Source: JAKACA01 sp050010115 (GTDB taxonomy: Bacteria; Actinomycetota; Acidimicrobiia; Acidimicrobiales; Bog-793). From it: 64,000 nucleotides of DNA. Under the pieces are notes generated by a model, which saw nothing but the letters and a program-made list of their open reading frames with translations, was not told the DNA's origin and made no database searches. The position numbers were made by a program, and so were the translations under genes. This document shows, piece by piece, positions 27,668 to 36,015 of this stretch (position 1 is the stretch's first letter; every line of letters begins with the position of its first letter). Where the stretch lies: positions 1 to 64,000 of the forward strand of contig JBEKLQ010000007.1 of the NCBI GenBank assembly GCA_050010115.1, written 5' to 3'.

Positions 27668-28582
27668 GTGCCGGCCACCACGAGTGACACTCCCGCCGAC
27701 GGGCTCTTGCTCGTCGGCCACGGGAGCCGATCGGAGGAAGGCCGGACGGAGACGCTGGAGCTCGGCGGGCTCGTCGCCGCCGAGGCGCCCAGTGTGGCGG
27801 TGGAGACGGGGTTTCTCGAGCTGTCGGAACCGCCGGCCGGCACCGCCCTCGACCGGCTGGTCGCGAGGGGCGCGAGCCGAATCGCCGTGGTGCCGCTGAT
27901 GCTGAACGCCGCCGGCCATTCGAAATCCGACGTGCCGGCGGTGGTCCTCGAAGGCCGCGCCCGCCACGGGGGCCTTGACCTGCAGTACGGTCGGCCGCTC
28001 GGTCCTGACCATACGGTGCTGGCACTTGCCGGGGAACGCATCGCTTCAGCCGGCGGAGTCGGCCTTCCTCTCGCGCTGCTCGCCCGCGGCACGTCGGATC
28101 CCGACGCCAACGCCGAGGCCTACCGGGCGGGCCGCTTGGTGGCCGAGTACGTGGGCAGCCCGCTCGTGGTCACCGGCTTCTCAGGCGTCACCTGGCCGAG
28201 CGTCAGCGAGACCCTCGAGCAGCTGCGGCGCCAAGGAGTCGAGCGCCTCACCTGCTTCGCCTGGTTCCTGTGCACCGGCCTCCTCGTCGACCGGATGAAG
28301 TCCGACTTTGCGGAGTTCGCCGAGCGGACCGGAATCGAAATCGTCGACGCCGGCTACCTCGGCCCCGACCCCTCGCTCGTACAGCTCGTCCTGCAACGTT
28401 ACGAGGAGGCCTTGGTCGGCGACATCAGGATGAACTGCGACACTTGCGCCTACCGGAGACCGTTCCCCGGTCTCGAGGACCGAGTCGGCCAGGAGCTCGG
28501 TCTTGGGCACTCGCACCTCGCGTTGGAGCACCGCGTTCACGCGCACCACCAGCCGGTCGAGCACCTGCTCGCTCCTGGCTGA
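27668..28582 (+). CDS. CbiX/SirB-type sirohydrochlorin cobaltochelatase-like protein
   Basis: A 304-residue protein with two chelatase-type lobes. The first begins LLLVGHGSRSEEG, where the His is the metal-inserting residue, followed by VVPLMLNAAGHSKSDVP with a second His. The C-terminal segment MNCDTCAYRRPFPGLEDRVGQ plus GHSHLALEHRVHAHHQP adds Cys and His clusters seen in actinobacterial CbiX proteins and thought to bind metal. It would insert cobalt (or another metal) into sirohydrochlorin in corrin or siroheme biosynthesis. No other cobalamin genes are in the window. GTG 27668 immediately precedes the conserved part; no better start exists. Confidence 0.88.
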   Translation: MPATTSDTPADGLLLVGHGSRSEEGRTETLELGGLVAAEAPSVAVETGFLELSEPPAGTALDRLVARGASRIAVVPLMLNAAGHSKSDVPAVVLEGRARHGGLDLQYGRPLGPDHTVLALAGERIASAGGVGLPLALLARGTSDPDANAEAYRAGRLVAEYVGSPLVVTGFSGVTWPSVSETLEQLRRQGVERLTCFAWFLCTGLLVDRMKSDFAEFAERTGIEIVDAGYLGPDPSLVQLVLQRYEEALVGDIRMNCDTCAYRRPFPGLEDRVGQELGLGHSHLALEHRVHAHHQPVEHLLAPG

Positions 28583-28679
28583 CCGCCGACTGGCTGCCAC
28601 AACGCCGCTGCCGTTCTCCGAAGCTCGACTCGCCCATCACCCGCAAGCCGGATCGGCCGTGGCCTGGCAGACTGACGTC

Positions 28680-28982
28680 ATGTCATCGAGACCGTCCGGC
28701 GGATCCAGCGCCGGCGGCGGGGCAGCCGGTCCTGACGTCCGGAAGGCCCTGGCGTACCTGGCCATCGGGGTCTGGAGCTCGAGCGTCATCGTCGCTGGCC
28801 TGCTCTTCTACCTGCTCGGTCCGCGCCGTCACCACGTTGAACTCGGCGCGATCGTGGCCGCGATCTATCTCATCGGCACGGGCGCTGTCAACGTCTTCTA
28901 CCTTCGCAGGATGAAGCGTCAGTGGGCCGAACGCCTCCCCAGCGGCGGCTCCGGGCTCGGTCCCTCGGGCCGGAGTCGGTAG
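28680..28982 (+). CDS. Small two-helix membrane protein
   Basis: A 100-residue protein: Gly/Ser-rich N-terminus, hydrophobic helices at about residues 28-46 and 56-74, then a basic stretch (YLRRMKRQWAERLP) that would face the cytoplasm. Coding-like third-position GC and a clear ATG support it. Not recognised; no motif beyond the topology. Confidence 0.65.
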   Translation: MSSRPSGGSSAGGGAAGPDVRKALAYLAIGVWSSSVIVAGLLFYLLGPRRHHVELGAIVAAIYLIGTGAVNVFYLRRMKRQWAERLPSGGSGLGPSGRSR

Positions 28983-29006
28983 GCCGGATCAACGGGAGGC
29001 GGGGTC

Positions 29007-30020
29007 ATGGGGATTCACTTGGAACCTGCGGACGAGTACATGCACGATCCCGGGGCGGACACGACCTTCAACGAGAGCATGTACTTCAACCTCTACGACC
29101 CGGCGGCCCAGCTCGGTGCCTTCTTCCGGGTGGGCAACCGCCCGAACGAGGGCACCGGCGAGGTCACCGTGTGCTGCTACCTGCCCGATGGGCGTGTGGC
29201 GTTCATGTTCAAGCGCCCAGAGGTCGAGAGCAATGAGGGTTTCGATGCGGGAGGGTTGCGCTTCGAGGTCGTCGAACCGTTCGAATCGCTCAGTGTCGCC
29301 TACGACGGGCGACTCGTGGTGCTCGACGACCCTCTCGAGATGGCCCACCCGGGCCGAGCCTTCACGGAGAACCCTCTCGTCAAGGCGTCGGTCCGCCTCG
29401 ACTACACCAGGGTGAGCCCGATGTTCGGCGGGGAGAACACCGAAGCCGAGGAGCGGCCGGGCGAGGAGTTTGCCAAGGGCCACTACGAACAGCTCGTCGC
29501 CGCCTCCGGGAGCATCAGGATTGGCGATGAAGTGCATCACGTCGGCGGGTACGGGCTACGGGATCACTCCTGGGGTCCGCGGACGTGGCAGGCGCCTTGG
29601 TACTACCGGTGGTTGACAGGGAACGCAGGGCCAGGCTTCGGGTTCATGGGCTCCCGTATCGCTCGGCGGGAGGGTGAGGGCTTGAGGGGTGGTTTCGTCT
29701 TCGAGGACGGGGAGATGTACCTCTGCGATCGCTTCGAGATCGCCACGACGTGGACCACCGGCACGGCGGTGCCGTACCACGAGGGCATCTCGGCGCGGAT
29801 CAGCTCGAGCTTCCACGACCGCGAGTGGGAGGTGTCCGGCCGCGTGCTGCGGCTCATCCCGCTCCGCAACCGGCGCGAAACTGCGGACGGCTCGTTGCTG
29901 GTGACCCGGATCTCCGAGGGCCTGACGGAGTGGACGCTGGGCAACGGGAGGATCGGCTACGGCTTGTCGGAGTACCTCGACCAGATCGTCGACGATCTGC
30001 CGGTCGGGCTCGCCGAGTAG
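29007..30020 (+). CDS. CrtC/AttH-like lipocalin-fold protein (DUF7064 type)
   Basis: A 337-residue protein without signal peptide. Signature motifs are FNESMYFNLYD near the start and GYGLRDHSWGPRTW in the middle, both typical of the actinobacterial DUF7064/DUF7065 group related to hydroxyneurosporene synthase (CrtC) and AttH. The two-lobed beta-barrel of that superfamily binds hydrophobic molecules and some members hydrate isoprenoids. Here the reaction is unknown; mycobacterial and other relatives cluster with lipid or steroid catabolism genes. The start ATG 29007 follows GGAGGCGGGGTC. Confidence 0.75.
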   Translation: MGIHLEPADEYMHDPGADTTFNESMYFNLYDPAAQLGAFFRVGNRPNEGTGEVTVCCYLPDGRVAFMFKRPEVESNEGFDAGGLRFEVVEPFESLSVAYDGRLVVLDDPLEMAHPGRAFTENPLVKASVRLDYTRVSPMFGGENTEAEERPGEEFAKGHYEQLVAASGSIRIGDEVHHVGGYGLRDHSWGPRTWQAPWYYRWLTGNAGPGFGFMGSRIARREGEGLRGGFVFEDGEMYLCDRFEIATTWTTGTAVPYHEGISARISSSFHDREWEVSGRVLRLIPLRNRRETADGSLLVTRISEGLTEWTLGNGRIGYGLSEYLDQIVDDLPVGLAE

Positions 30021-30168
30021 CCAGTCAGCGGGCGAGCATTGCCGCCGCCCGGGTCCATTTGGTGCCAACGAGCGCACGATGGTCGATCAGCTGGAATACG
30101 GCCAACTCCCAGCGACTTCCCAGTGAAAGTGCCGCAAATTCGCCGTCTTCCACCTCTATCCTGTCGGC

Positions 30169-31473
30169 GTGGCCACGCCCGCCGTGAAGACCCCGCGACC
30201 GTCCGTGCCGCTCCGGCCCCGGTCGGCCGCACCGGGATCCCGGTCGCACCGGAAACTGAATTGGATGCAGCGGACCCGGATTCGGGTCCAGCGAGCCCAC
30301 GCCCGCCGAATCGAGCGGCGCTCCGCACGTCGCTTCTGGGCGGGTCGCCACCCCGTGGCAGCGGGAACCATCGTCGTGGTGCTGGCGCTGACGCCCGTGT
30401 GGGTCTCGCTCAGCTCGGCGGTGACCAACCCCTCACTCGGCGCCAGTGTTCCGGCCCGCTTCGCCGAGTGGTTGCGCGACCACGGCGGCAGCTCCGTCGT
30501 CGTCTGGGCTGAGAACGAGTGGTACTCCCATCACCCGCCGCCTGTCGGGGGCCGGCCACCCAATGGGGCCATCCCGCTACCGCCTACGAAGACGGGATCC
30601 GGCTCTGCAACTGGGTCTGGGTCGTACCTCCCTGAGCCGAAGCCCATCAAGCCGCTCGCATCGCCGCCCATTGCGGGCGAGGGTCAATGGCATGCCGCAG
30701 GCCGGCTGGTCAATGGCGTGCCGGCCGTGTACGAGGCGTTTCTCCGCCCTGATGCCGTCCACACCAGCCTCGTCGTGGGCGTCGCCTGGATGGATACCAA
30801 ACTGCTCCGTGCCACGTTGTACTCCGGGAGCTACATCCCCGGAGGCGGTCCCTACACCTACACGGCACCGGTACAGCCGTCGGCGGCAACGAGCCTGGTG
30901 GCGGCGTTCAATGCCGGGTTCCGCATGGCCGATGCGAACGGCGGCTACTACACCGACGGCAAGATGATCATGCCACTGCGCACCGACGGCGCATCGGTCG
31001 TCATCTACAAGAACGGGACCGTGACAGTCGGTGCCTGGGGCCGCGAGGTCCACATGACGAGCGACGTCGTGTCCGTGAGGCAGAACCTGAGCCTGCTTGT
31101 GGACAACGGGAAGCCGGTCGCCGGCCTGAACGCGAACGACACGACCGTCTGGGGCGCCACGCTGGGCAACCAGGTCTACGTCTGGCGCTCCGGGCTTGGC
31201 GAGACGGCGAAGGGAGCTCTGGTCTACGTGGGCGGGCCCGGGCTCAACATCACGACGCTCGCAGAGCTCCTCGCGCGGGCAGGCTCCGTGCGCGCCCTGG
31301 AGCTCGACATCAACACCGACTGGGTCGACTACGCCACCTTCGCTCCGTCGACCCCGCACGGCACAGCAAGCCCCGCCAATGGCCACAATCTGCTCCCGCA
31401 CATGGTGGGGACCCCGGCTCGCTACTTCGCATCGTGGTGGGCCCGGGACTTCTTCATTATGTCGGCACGCTGA
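30169..31473 (+). CDS. Phosphodiester glycosidase (NAGPA-fold) exported protein 1
   Basis: A 434-residue protein. A basic N-terminus with the hydrophobic helix AAGTIVVVLALTPVWVSLSSAV (residues about 64-85) anchors or exports it. The C-terminal domain is the phosphodiester-glycosidase/NAGPA fold: SLVAAFNAGFRMADANGGYYTDGK, RQNLSLLVDNGKPV, and LARAGSVRALELDINTDW, the last being the family's acidic active-site-like motif. Proteins of this fold hydrolyse sugar phosphodiesters in eukaryotes and process exopolysaccharide or teichoic-type polymers in bacteria; the real substrate here is unknown. GTG 30169 is assumed. Its 3' end carries a 21-bp tandem repeat containing the stop codon. A close paralogue follows directly. 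Confidence 0.8.
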   Translation: MATPAVKTPRPSVPLRPRSAAPGSRSHRKLNWMQRTRIRVQRAHARRIERRSARRFWAGRHPVAAGTIVVVLALTPVWVSLSSAVTNPSLGASVPARFAEWLRDHGGSSVVVWAENEWYSHHPPPVGGRPPNGAIPLPPTKTGSGSATGSGSYLPEPKPIKPLASPPIAGEGQWHAAGRLVNGVPAVYEAFLRPDAVHTSLVVGVAWMDTKLLRATLYSGSYIPGGGPYTYTAPVQPSAATSLVAAFNAGFRMADANGGYYTDGKMIMPLRTDGASVVIYKNGTVTVGAWGREVHMTSDVVSVRQNLSLLVDNGKPVAGLNANDTTVWGATLGNQVYVWRSGLGETAKGALVYVGGPGLNITTLAELLARAGSVRALELDINTDWVDYATFAPSTPHGTASPANGHNLLPHMVGTPARYFASWWARDFFIMSAR

Positions 31474-31494
31474 TTCATCATGTCGGCACGCTGA
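31453..31494 (+). repeat. 2 x 21-bp tandem repeat including a stop codon
   Basis: 31453-31473 encodes FIMSAR-stop; 31474-31494 is the same unit with one base changed (ATT/ATC), again ending in TGA. The second copy lies outside the gene. Same pattern as at the NAD-GDH end. Confidence 0.9.
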
Positions 31495-31507
31495 CCGAGC
31501 CGGCGTT

Positions 31508-32611
31508 GTGAGTCGCGACTGCCTGGGCCGATCGCCACGCAGCTCGCTACGCTGCGTCCTCGCCGCCGGGCGGTGCCGACAGGTTCTCGTTCTTCTGGTT
31601 GTCGGCCTGTTCGTCACCGCATGTGCCTCCGCCACAGGAGCCGGCGGGTCCACAACGTCGAGATCCAAGCCGGCCGACACGATCGGCGCCGGCGGCACCA
31701 CGAGCACGACCGGCACTAGCGCTCCACCGGCCCGCCACCACCGACCCAAGCCGAAGGCCCCGGCCGTCGCGCTGTTGCCCGAGCCTGTGTCACTGATGCC
31801 GTTTTCCTCGCCGCTGCCCGGCGAGGGTGTCTGGCACGCGGCCGGCCGCAAAGTCCTCGGCTACTCGGCCATCTACGAGACGCTTATCAGACCTCCAGGG
31901 TCGAGCCTCGAGGCGGGCGTCGCCTGGCTGGACATGCGTCTGCTCCGCGCCCAGCTCTACTCGGGCAGCCTCAGTCCAGGAGGAGGCCCGTGGAAGTTGA
32001 CTGCGCCGATCGAACCTGCGGCAGCGAAGTCCCTCGTGGCGGCATTCAATGGCGGCTTCAAATTCCCTGCCGCCGAGGGCGGGTACTACGCAGAAGGCAA
32101 GCTCGTTTACCCGCTTCGTGTCGGCGGCGCGTCGCTCGTGATCTACCGGAACGGAAGTGCAACCGTCGGGCAGTGGGGCCGGGACGTCACGATGACCAGG
32201 CAAGTCGATGCGGTGCGCCAGAACCTGACGCTTCTCGTCGACAACGATCGCCCGGTTCCGGGACTCAACCCCTACGACAACTCCGTCTGGGGCGCGACCC
32301 TCGGCGGCGTACCCGCAGTGTGGCGCTCGGGTCTTGGCATCACGGCAAGCGGTGCGCTCGTCTACGTCACGGGCCCCTCGCTCGAGATCACTCAGCTGGC
32401 GGCGTTGCTGGTGCGTGCCGGGGCCGTCCGCGGCATGGAGCTCGACATCAACCCGGCCTGGCCGGAGTTCGCGACCTACAGCCCGCCGACTCCGAACGGA
32501 CTGGCCGCTCCGGTCAACGGCGCAAGCCTGATCGCCGGGATGCAGCAGACGCCGTACACGTTCTTCGAGGCCTGGTGGGCCCGTGACTTCGTCACGGTCT
32601 CTTCTCGGTGA
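31508..32611 (+). CDS. Phosphodiester glycosidase (NAGPA-fold) lipoprotein 2
   Basis: A 367-residue paralogue of the preceding gene (shared WHAAGR, NGGFKFPAAEGGYYAEGK, RQNLTLLVDN, GAVRGMELDIN motifs) but with a lipoprotein signal: VLLVVGLFVTAC followed by a Ser/Thr/Pro-rich linker of about 60 residues. So the same domain is presented in two ways: membrane-helix anchored in copy 1, lipid-anchored in copy 2. GTG 31508 places the lipobox cysteine at about residue 40. Adjacent tandem duplication with diverged tails; the pair may act on one cell-envelope polymer. Confidence 0.8.
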   Translation: MSRDCLGRSPRSSLRCVLAAGRCRQVLVLLVVGLFVTACASATGAGGSTTSRSKPADTIGAGGTTSTTGTSAPPARHHRPKPKAPAVALLPEPVSLMPFSSPLPGEGVWHAAGRKVLGYSAIYETLIRPPGSSLEAGVAWLDMRLLRAQLYSGSLSPGGGPWKLTAPIEPAAAKSLVAAFNGGFKFPAAEGGYYAEGKLVYPLRVGGASLVIYRNGSATVGQWGRDVTMTRQVDAVRQNLTLLVDNDRPVPGLNPYDNSVWGATLGGVPAVWRSGLGITASGALVYVTGPSLEITQLAALLVRAGAVRGMELDINPAWPEFATYSPPTPNGLAAPVNGASLIAGMQQTPYTFFEAWWARDFVTVSSR

Positions 32612-32652
32612 CGACCAGAGCTGACCGCCCGGCCGCTAACCGCCCGCTGTGA

Positions 32653-33414
32653 CTAACCGGGAATCCGCCGCCAGATCGCCCGGGGTAACACGCGAAGCAC
32701 CAGGAACACATAGCGAAGCACCGGTGGCACGAACACCACTGCTGCTCCCGCCTCGAGGCCCTTCGTGACGCTGGCGGCCACGGCCGCCGGGCCCACGGTG
32801 AACGGAGCCTCCGGCAGGCCCGTCGTCATGCGAGTCCGCACGAAACCCGGCCTCACCACCATCACGTCCACCCCGGTTCCGACGAGCGCGTCTCGGAGCC
32901 CGAGCGCGAAACCATCGAGGCCGGCCTTGCCGGCCCCGTAGACGAAGTTCGCCTTCCGCACCCTCACGCCGGCCACTGACGAGAGAATCACGAGGCGACC
33001 GTAACCCTGGGCCCGCATCACCTTGGCGAAGGCGACGAGGACAGCGGCCGGGCCGGTGACGTTCACCGTCATCATCTCGGTCACCCGTGCTGGGCTGAGC
33101 TGGTCGAGGTCGGCGGTGCCGAGATCGCCGAGCGCCATCACAAGGAGGTCGATCCCACCAAGGGTTCCCGCCGCCGACGCCGCGAAAGCCTCCAATTCAC
33201 CGGGGCGGGCAAGATCGAGCTCCGCCACTTCCACGAACTGGGCCCCGGCGGCTTCGAGCTCTTTCGCGGCGGCTCGAAGGCGCGGCAACTCCCGCCCTGC
33301 GAGCACGACCTTCTCCAGCCGGCGCGAAGCGAGGTCCCGCAATACTGCCAGACCGATCTCGGACGTGCCGCCGATCAACACGGCGGTCTGCGGCATTCCC
33401 GTCGCGTCGATCAC
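32653..33414 (-). CDS. dprE2: Decaprenylphosphoryl-2-keto-ribose reductase
   Basis: A 253-residue short-chain dehydrogenase. NAD(P) motif GGTSEIGLAVLRDLA and catalytic YGAGKAG (Tyr-x-x-x-Lys) are present, with SSVAGVRVRKANFVYGAGKAG giving the catalytic Ser. Size, the hydrophobic C-terminal YVFLVLRVLPRAIWRRIPG and its place directly behind dprE1 identify DprE2, which reduces the 2-keto intermediate to decaprenylphosphoryl arabinose. GTG 33414 overlaps the dprE1 stop by 4 bp (GTGA), so translation is coupled. Convergent with the glycosidase-like gene. Confidence 0.9.
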   Translation of the reverse strand: MIDATGMPQTAVLIGGTSEIGLAVLRDLASRRLEKVVLAGRELPRLRAAAKELEAAGAQFVEVAELDLARPGELEAFAASAAGTLGGIDLLVMALGDLGTADLDQLSPARVTEMMTVNVTGPAAVLVAFAKVMRAQGYGRLVILSSVAGVRVRKANFVYGAGKAGLDGFALGLRDALVGTGVDVMVVRPGFVRTRMTTGLPEAPFTVGPAAVAASVTKGLEAGAAVVFVPPVLRYVFLVLRVLPRAIWRRIPG

Positions 33415-34943
33415 GAAGGCGAGCCTGACCCACGCCGCTTGCCTGGCACAGGGCGCTTGCCTGGCACAGGGCGCTTGCCTGGCACAGGGCGCTTGCCTGG
33501 CACGAGGCCGAGCCGGCGGCCGAGATCCGAGACGAACAGCCCGTCGGGGTCGAGCTCGTCCCGAACAGACCGCCATTCGTCGATCCGCGGGTACATCGCC
33601 TCCAGTGCAGTTGCCCTAACCCGGCCGTCCTTGGCCAGGTAGACCCGACCACCAGCTTCGACGACCCGGTCGTCGAAGCGATCGAGCAGTTGGCCGAGGC
33701 CCGGCACGGCGAGCGGAAGATCAACAGCGAGCGTCCAGCCGCGCGCCGGGAACGACAGCGGAGCCTCGTCGCCCGGGCCGAATCGCTTGAGCACCGCCAG
33801 GAACGCCGGGCAGCGCTTGCTGCTCAACGCCTCGATCACCGCCCGCACGACGTCCTCAGCTCCGAACGGCACGACGAATTGGTACTGGGTGAACCCGCGT
33901 GGACCGTAGAGGCGGTTCCAATCCCCGATGCCGTCCAGCGGATGGAAGAACCCGGAGATGGTCTCGATCGTCCGCCGCCTCGTCCGTGGGGCCCGGCGGT
34001 ACCAGGCCTCGTTGAAGGCGGACACCGTGAGCGCCGTCAGCGGGCTCACCGGCGGTGTGAACGGCACCGAAGCGATCTGCCGCGGCGAGAAGTGAAGTGG
34101 ATCGGCCCCCGCGCCGCGGTGGGCCTTGCACTCGAGATCCCGCAGACCAGCGTGATCACCCCGCGTGAGCACGGACCGCCCGAGATTCCCGCCGCGGGCA
34201 AGGCAGTCCACCCAGGCGACCGAGTACCGGTGGTCCTCGTCCCCGTCGGTCATCGCCGCCATGCAGGCGTCAAGGTCATGGGTCCGCTCGGTCTCGACGA
34301 CCATGGAGGCCGTCTCGATTCGGAGCAGGCGCATCGTCATATCGAGCACGACCCCGGTGAGCCCCATGCCCCCAGCGGTGGCCCAGAACGCCGCCTTGTC
34401 CCGATCTCGTTCCACCGTGCGTGGGCCGCCCGCGGTCAATAACGTGAACGACTCGACGGCCTCGGTGAACGCGCCATCACGATGATGGTTCTTACCGTGC
34501 ACATCGGCTGCCAGGGCGCCCCCGAGCGTCACGTGGCGCGTTCCCGGCGTGACCGGGACGAACCATCCCTGCGGCACCGACCACCGCAGCAGCGAGTCGA
34601 TGCTGAGCCCTCCCTCGGCCCGCAGAAGGCCAGTGCGACCATCCCAGGTGATCGTCCGGGAGCAGCGTGTCGTGTCGATCACGAGCCCGCCGGCGGATTG
34701 GGCGGCATCGCCGTAGGAGCGGCCGAGCCCACGGGCAAGGACCGGGCGACCCGCCGCGGCCGCATCCTGCAACGCCGCCGTGAGCTCCTCGATGCCGTGA
34801 GGTCGGGCCAGCTCAGCACGGGTCGGAGCCGACCTCCCCCAGCCCGTCAGGAGAGCGGGCGATGCCCGCGCAGAGTCCCCGGACACCTCGCAACCCCCTG
34901 CCTCCCACCCCGTGCCCACAGTCGTTGCCCATCTGGGCCCCAT
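33411..34943 (-). CDS. dprE1: Decaprenylphosphoryl-beta-D-ribose oxidase
   Basis: An FAD-linked oxidase of about 510 residues. FAD_binding_4 motifs: VLARGLGRSYGDAAQSAGG and PGTRHVTLGGALAADVHGKNHH, plus the C-terminal DPDGLFVSDLGRRLGL. It oxidises decaprenylphosphoryl ribose to the 2-keto form, the first half of the epimerisation to the arabinose donor. In the mycobacterial enzyme the benzothiazinone-reactive Cys387 sits in GWNICVDF; the equivalent stretch here is GWTLAVDLPL with Ala406. The last residues are three or four PGKRPV-type repeats encoded by an 18-bp tandem repeat, not part of the core fold. ATG 34943 is the first start; GTG 34886 is possible. Confidence 0.9.
   Translation of the reverse strand: MGPRWATTVGTGWEAGGCEVSGDSARASPALLTGWGRSAPTRAELARPHGIEELTAALQDAAAAGRPVLARGLGRSYGDAAQSAGGLVIDTTRCSRTITWDGRTGLLRAEGGLSIDSLLRWSVPQGWFVPVTPGTRHVTLGGALAADVHGKNHHRDGAFTEAVESFTLLTAGGPRTVERDRDKAAFWATAGGMGLTGVVLDMTMRLLRIETASMVVETERTHDLDACMAAMTDGDEDHRYSVAWVDCLARGGNLGRSVLTRGDHAGLRDLECKAHRGAGADPLHFSPRQIASVPFTPPVSPLTALTVSAFNEAWYRRAPRTRRRTIETISGFFHPLDGIGDWNRLYGPRGFTQYQFVVPFGAEDVVRAVIEALSSKRCPAFLAVLKRFGPGDEAPLSFPARGWTLAVDLPLAVPGLGQLLDRFDDRVVEAGGRVYLAKDGRVRATALEAMYPRIDEWRSVRDELDPDGLFVSDLGRRLGLVPGKRPVPGKRPVPGKRPVPGKRRGSGSPS
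33436..33507 (-). repeat. 4 x 18-bp tandem repeat at the dprE1 3' end
   Basis: Three perfect copies (33436-33453, 33454-33471, 33472-33489) and one imperfect copy (33490-33507) of an 18-bp unit starting CGCTTGCCTGG; in the dprE1 frame it encodes repeated PGKRPV. It ends just before the dprE2 start. Confidence 0.95.
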
Positions 34944-34958
34944 ATCGGGCTCACCCCG

Positions 34959-35948
34959 TCACGTGTCCAGCCCGATGACAACGAGCACGCAACACAGGAA
35001 ACCCACGACCTGCAACACATGGTCCTTCAACACGATCTCCTCCGGCGCACCACCGTGACCGCGCTCGATGGCACGATCCACCAACACCGCTGCCACGGCG
35101 AAGGGGACCACGGAGAGCACGAGGAGCAGGCCATCTTGGACCCGGTCGTCAGTCATCGCCGCTCGTGCCACGGCCCAGGCCGCGTAGGCGCCCACGGTCA
35201 CGGTCGCGCTCAGCCGCCGTGCCCATCGCAACGAGCGCTCCCGGTACCACGACAGCGCAGCGCGGTGCTCACCTCTATCGTCGCCGAGCTGAGCGAACTC
35301 AGTGCTCCGCTTGCCGGCGGCGACGAACAGGGAGCCGAACGTCGCCACCACGAGGAACCACGGCGACAACGGGACGTGCGCAGCGACACCCCCGGCAACA
35401 GCCCGCAATAGAAACCCAGCCGAGATACACAGTAGCTCCACCACCGGCACGTGCTTCAGTGCGAAGGAGTAGCTCAGCGTGATGGCGAGGTACGCCCCGA
35501 TGACTGCAGCGAGAGCCAGGCCGCCGATTGCCGCTCCGCCGGCGAGCGCACACACGAGCAGCACTGTGCCGATGCCGAGCGCCAACCCCCGGCTCAGCTC
35601 CCTGGCGGCGATCGGCCGGAGGCGCTTGGTGGGGTGAAGGCGGTCAGCCTCCGCATCGATGGAGTCGTTGATGAGGTACGTACCGGCAGAGGCCGCGCAG
35701 AACGCCACCGCTGCGCCGGTGGTTCGTGCCAACGCCACCGGATGCGTGAGTACGGCTGCTGCCGCCGGCGCAGCGAAGACCAGCAGGTTCTTCACCCATT
35801 GCCGGGGCCGGACGGCGACGAGCAGCGCAGAAGCTGTCGAGCGGCGCGCACCGGCGGGCTCCGGCACCCCAGTATCCGGGCCGGCTCCAGGCCCGCCGGT
35901 CCTCAACAGCTCCACCGCAGGCTCTCGCACTCGTTCAGCATCGACCAT
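34959..35948 (-). CDS. ubiA: Decaprenyl-phosphate phosphoribosyltransferase, UbiA family
   Basis: A 329-residue intramembrane transferase with an N-terminal soluble tail and about nine membrane helices. The first aspartate motif is NDSIDAEADRLHPTKRLRP; the second side of the active site is AGKRSTEF. The WVKNLLVFAAP opening is typical of the actinobacterial DPPR synthase (Rv3806c-like), which attaches 5-phosphoribosyl to decaprenyl phosphate, the step before DprE1. A phosphatase gene for the intermediate is not seen here. It is the first gene of ubiA-dprE1-dprE2 and is divergent from the lipoprotein at 36016. Confidence 0.88.
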   Translation of the reverse strand: MVDAERVREPAVELLRTGGPGAGPDTGVPEPAGARRSTASALLVAVRPRQWVKNLLVFAAPAAAAVLTHPVALARTTGAAVAFCAASAGTYLINDSIDAEADRLHPTKRLRPIAARELSRGLALGIGTVLLVCALAGGAAIGGLALAAVIGAYLAITLSYSFALKHVPVVELLCISAGFLLRAVAGGVAAHVPLSPWFLVVATFGSLFVAAGKRSTEFAQLGDDRGEHRAALSWYRERSLRWARRLSATVTVGAYAAWAVARAAMTDDRVQDGLLLVLSVVPFAVAAVLVDRAIERGHGGAPEEIVLKDHVLQVVGFLCCVLVVIGLDT

Positions 35949-36015
35949 CTGACTCCGACGGTAGTACTCCGGCGAGCGACAGGGGTTCCATCGCGGCCCC
36001 AGCTACATTCACGGC

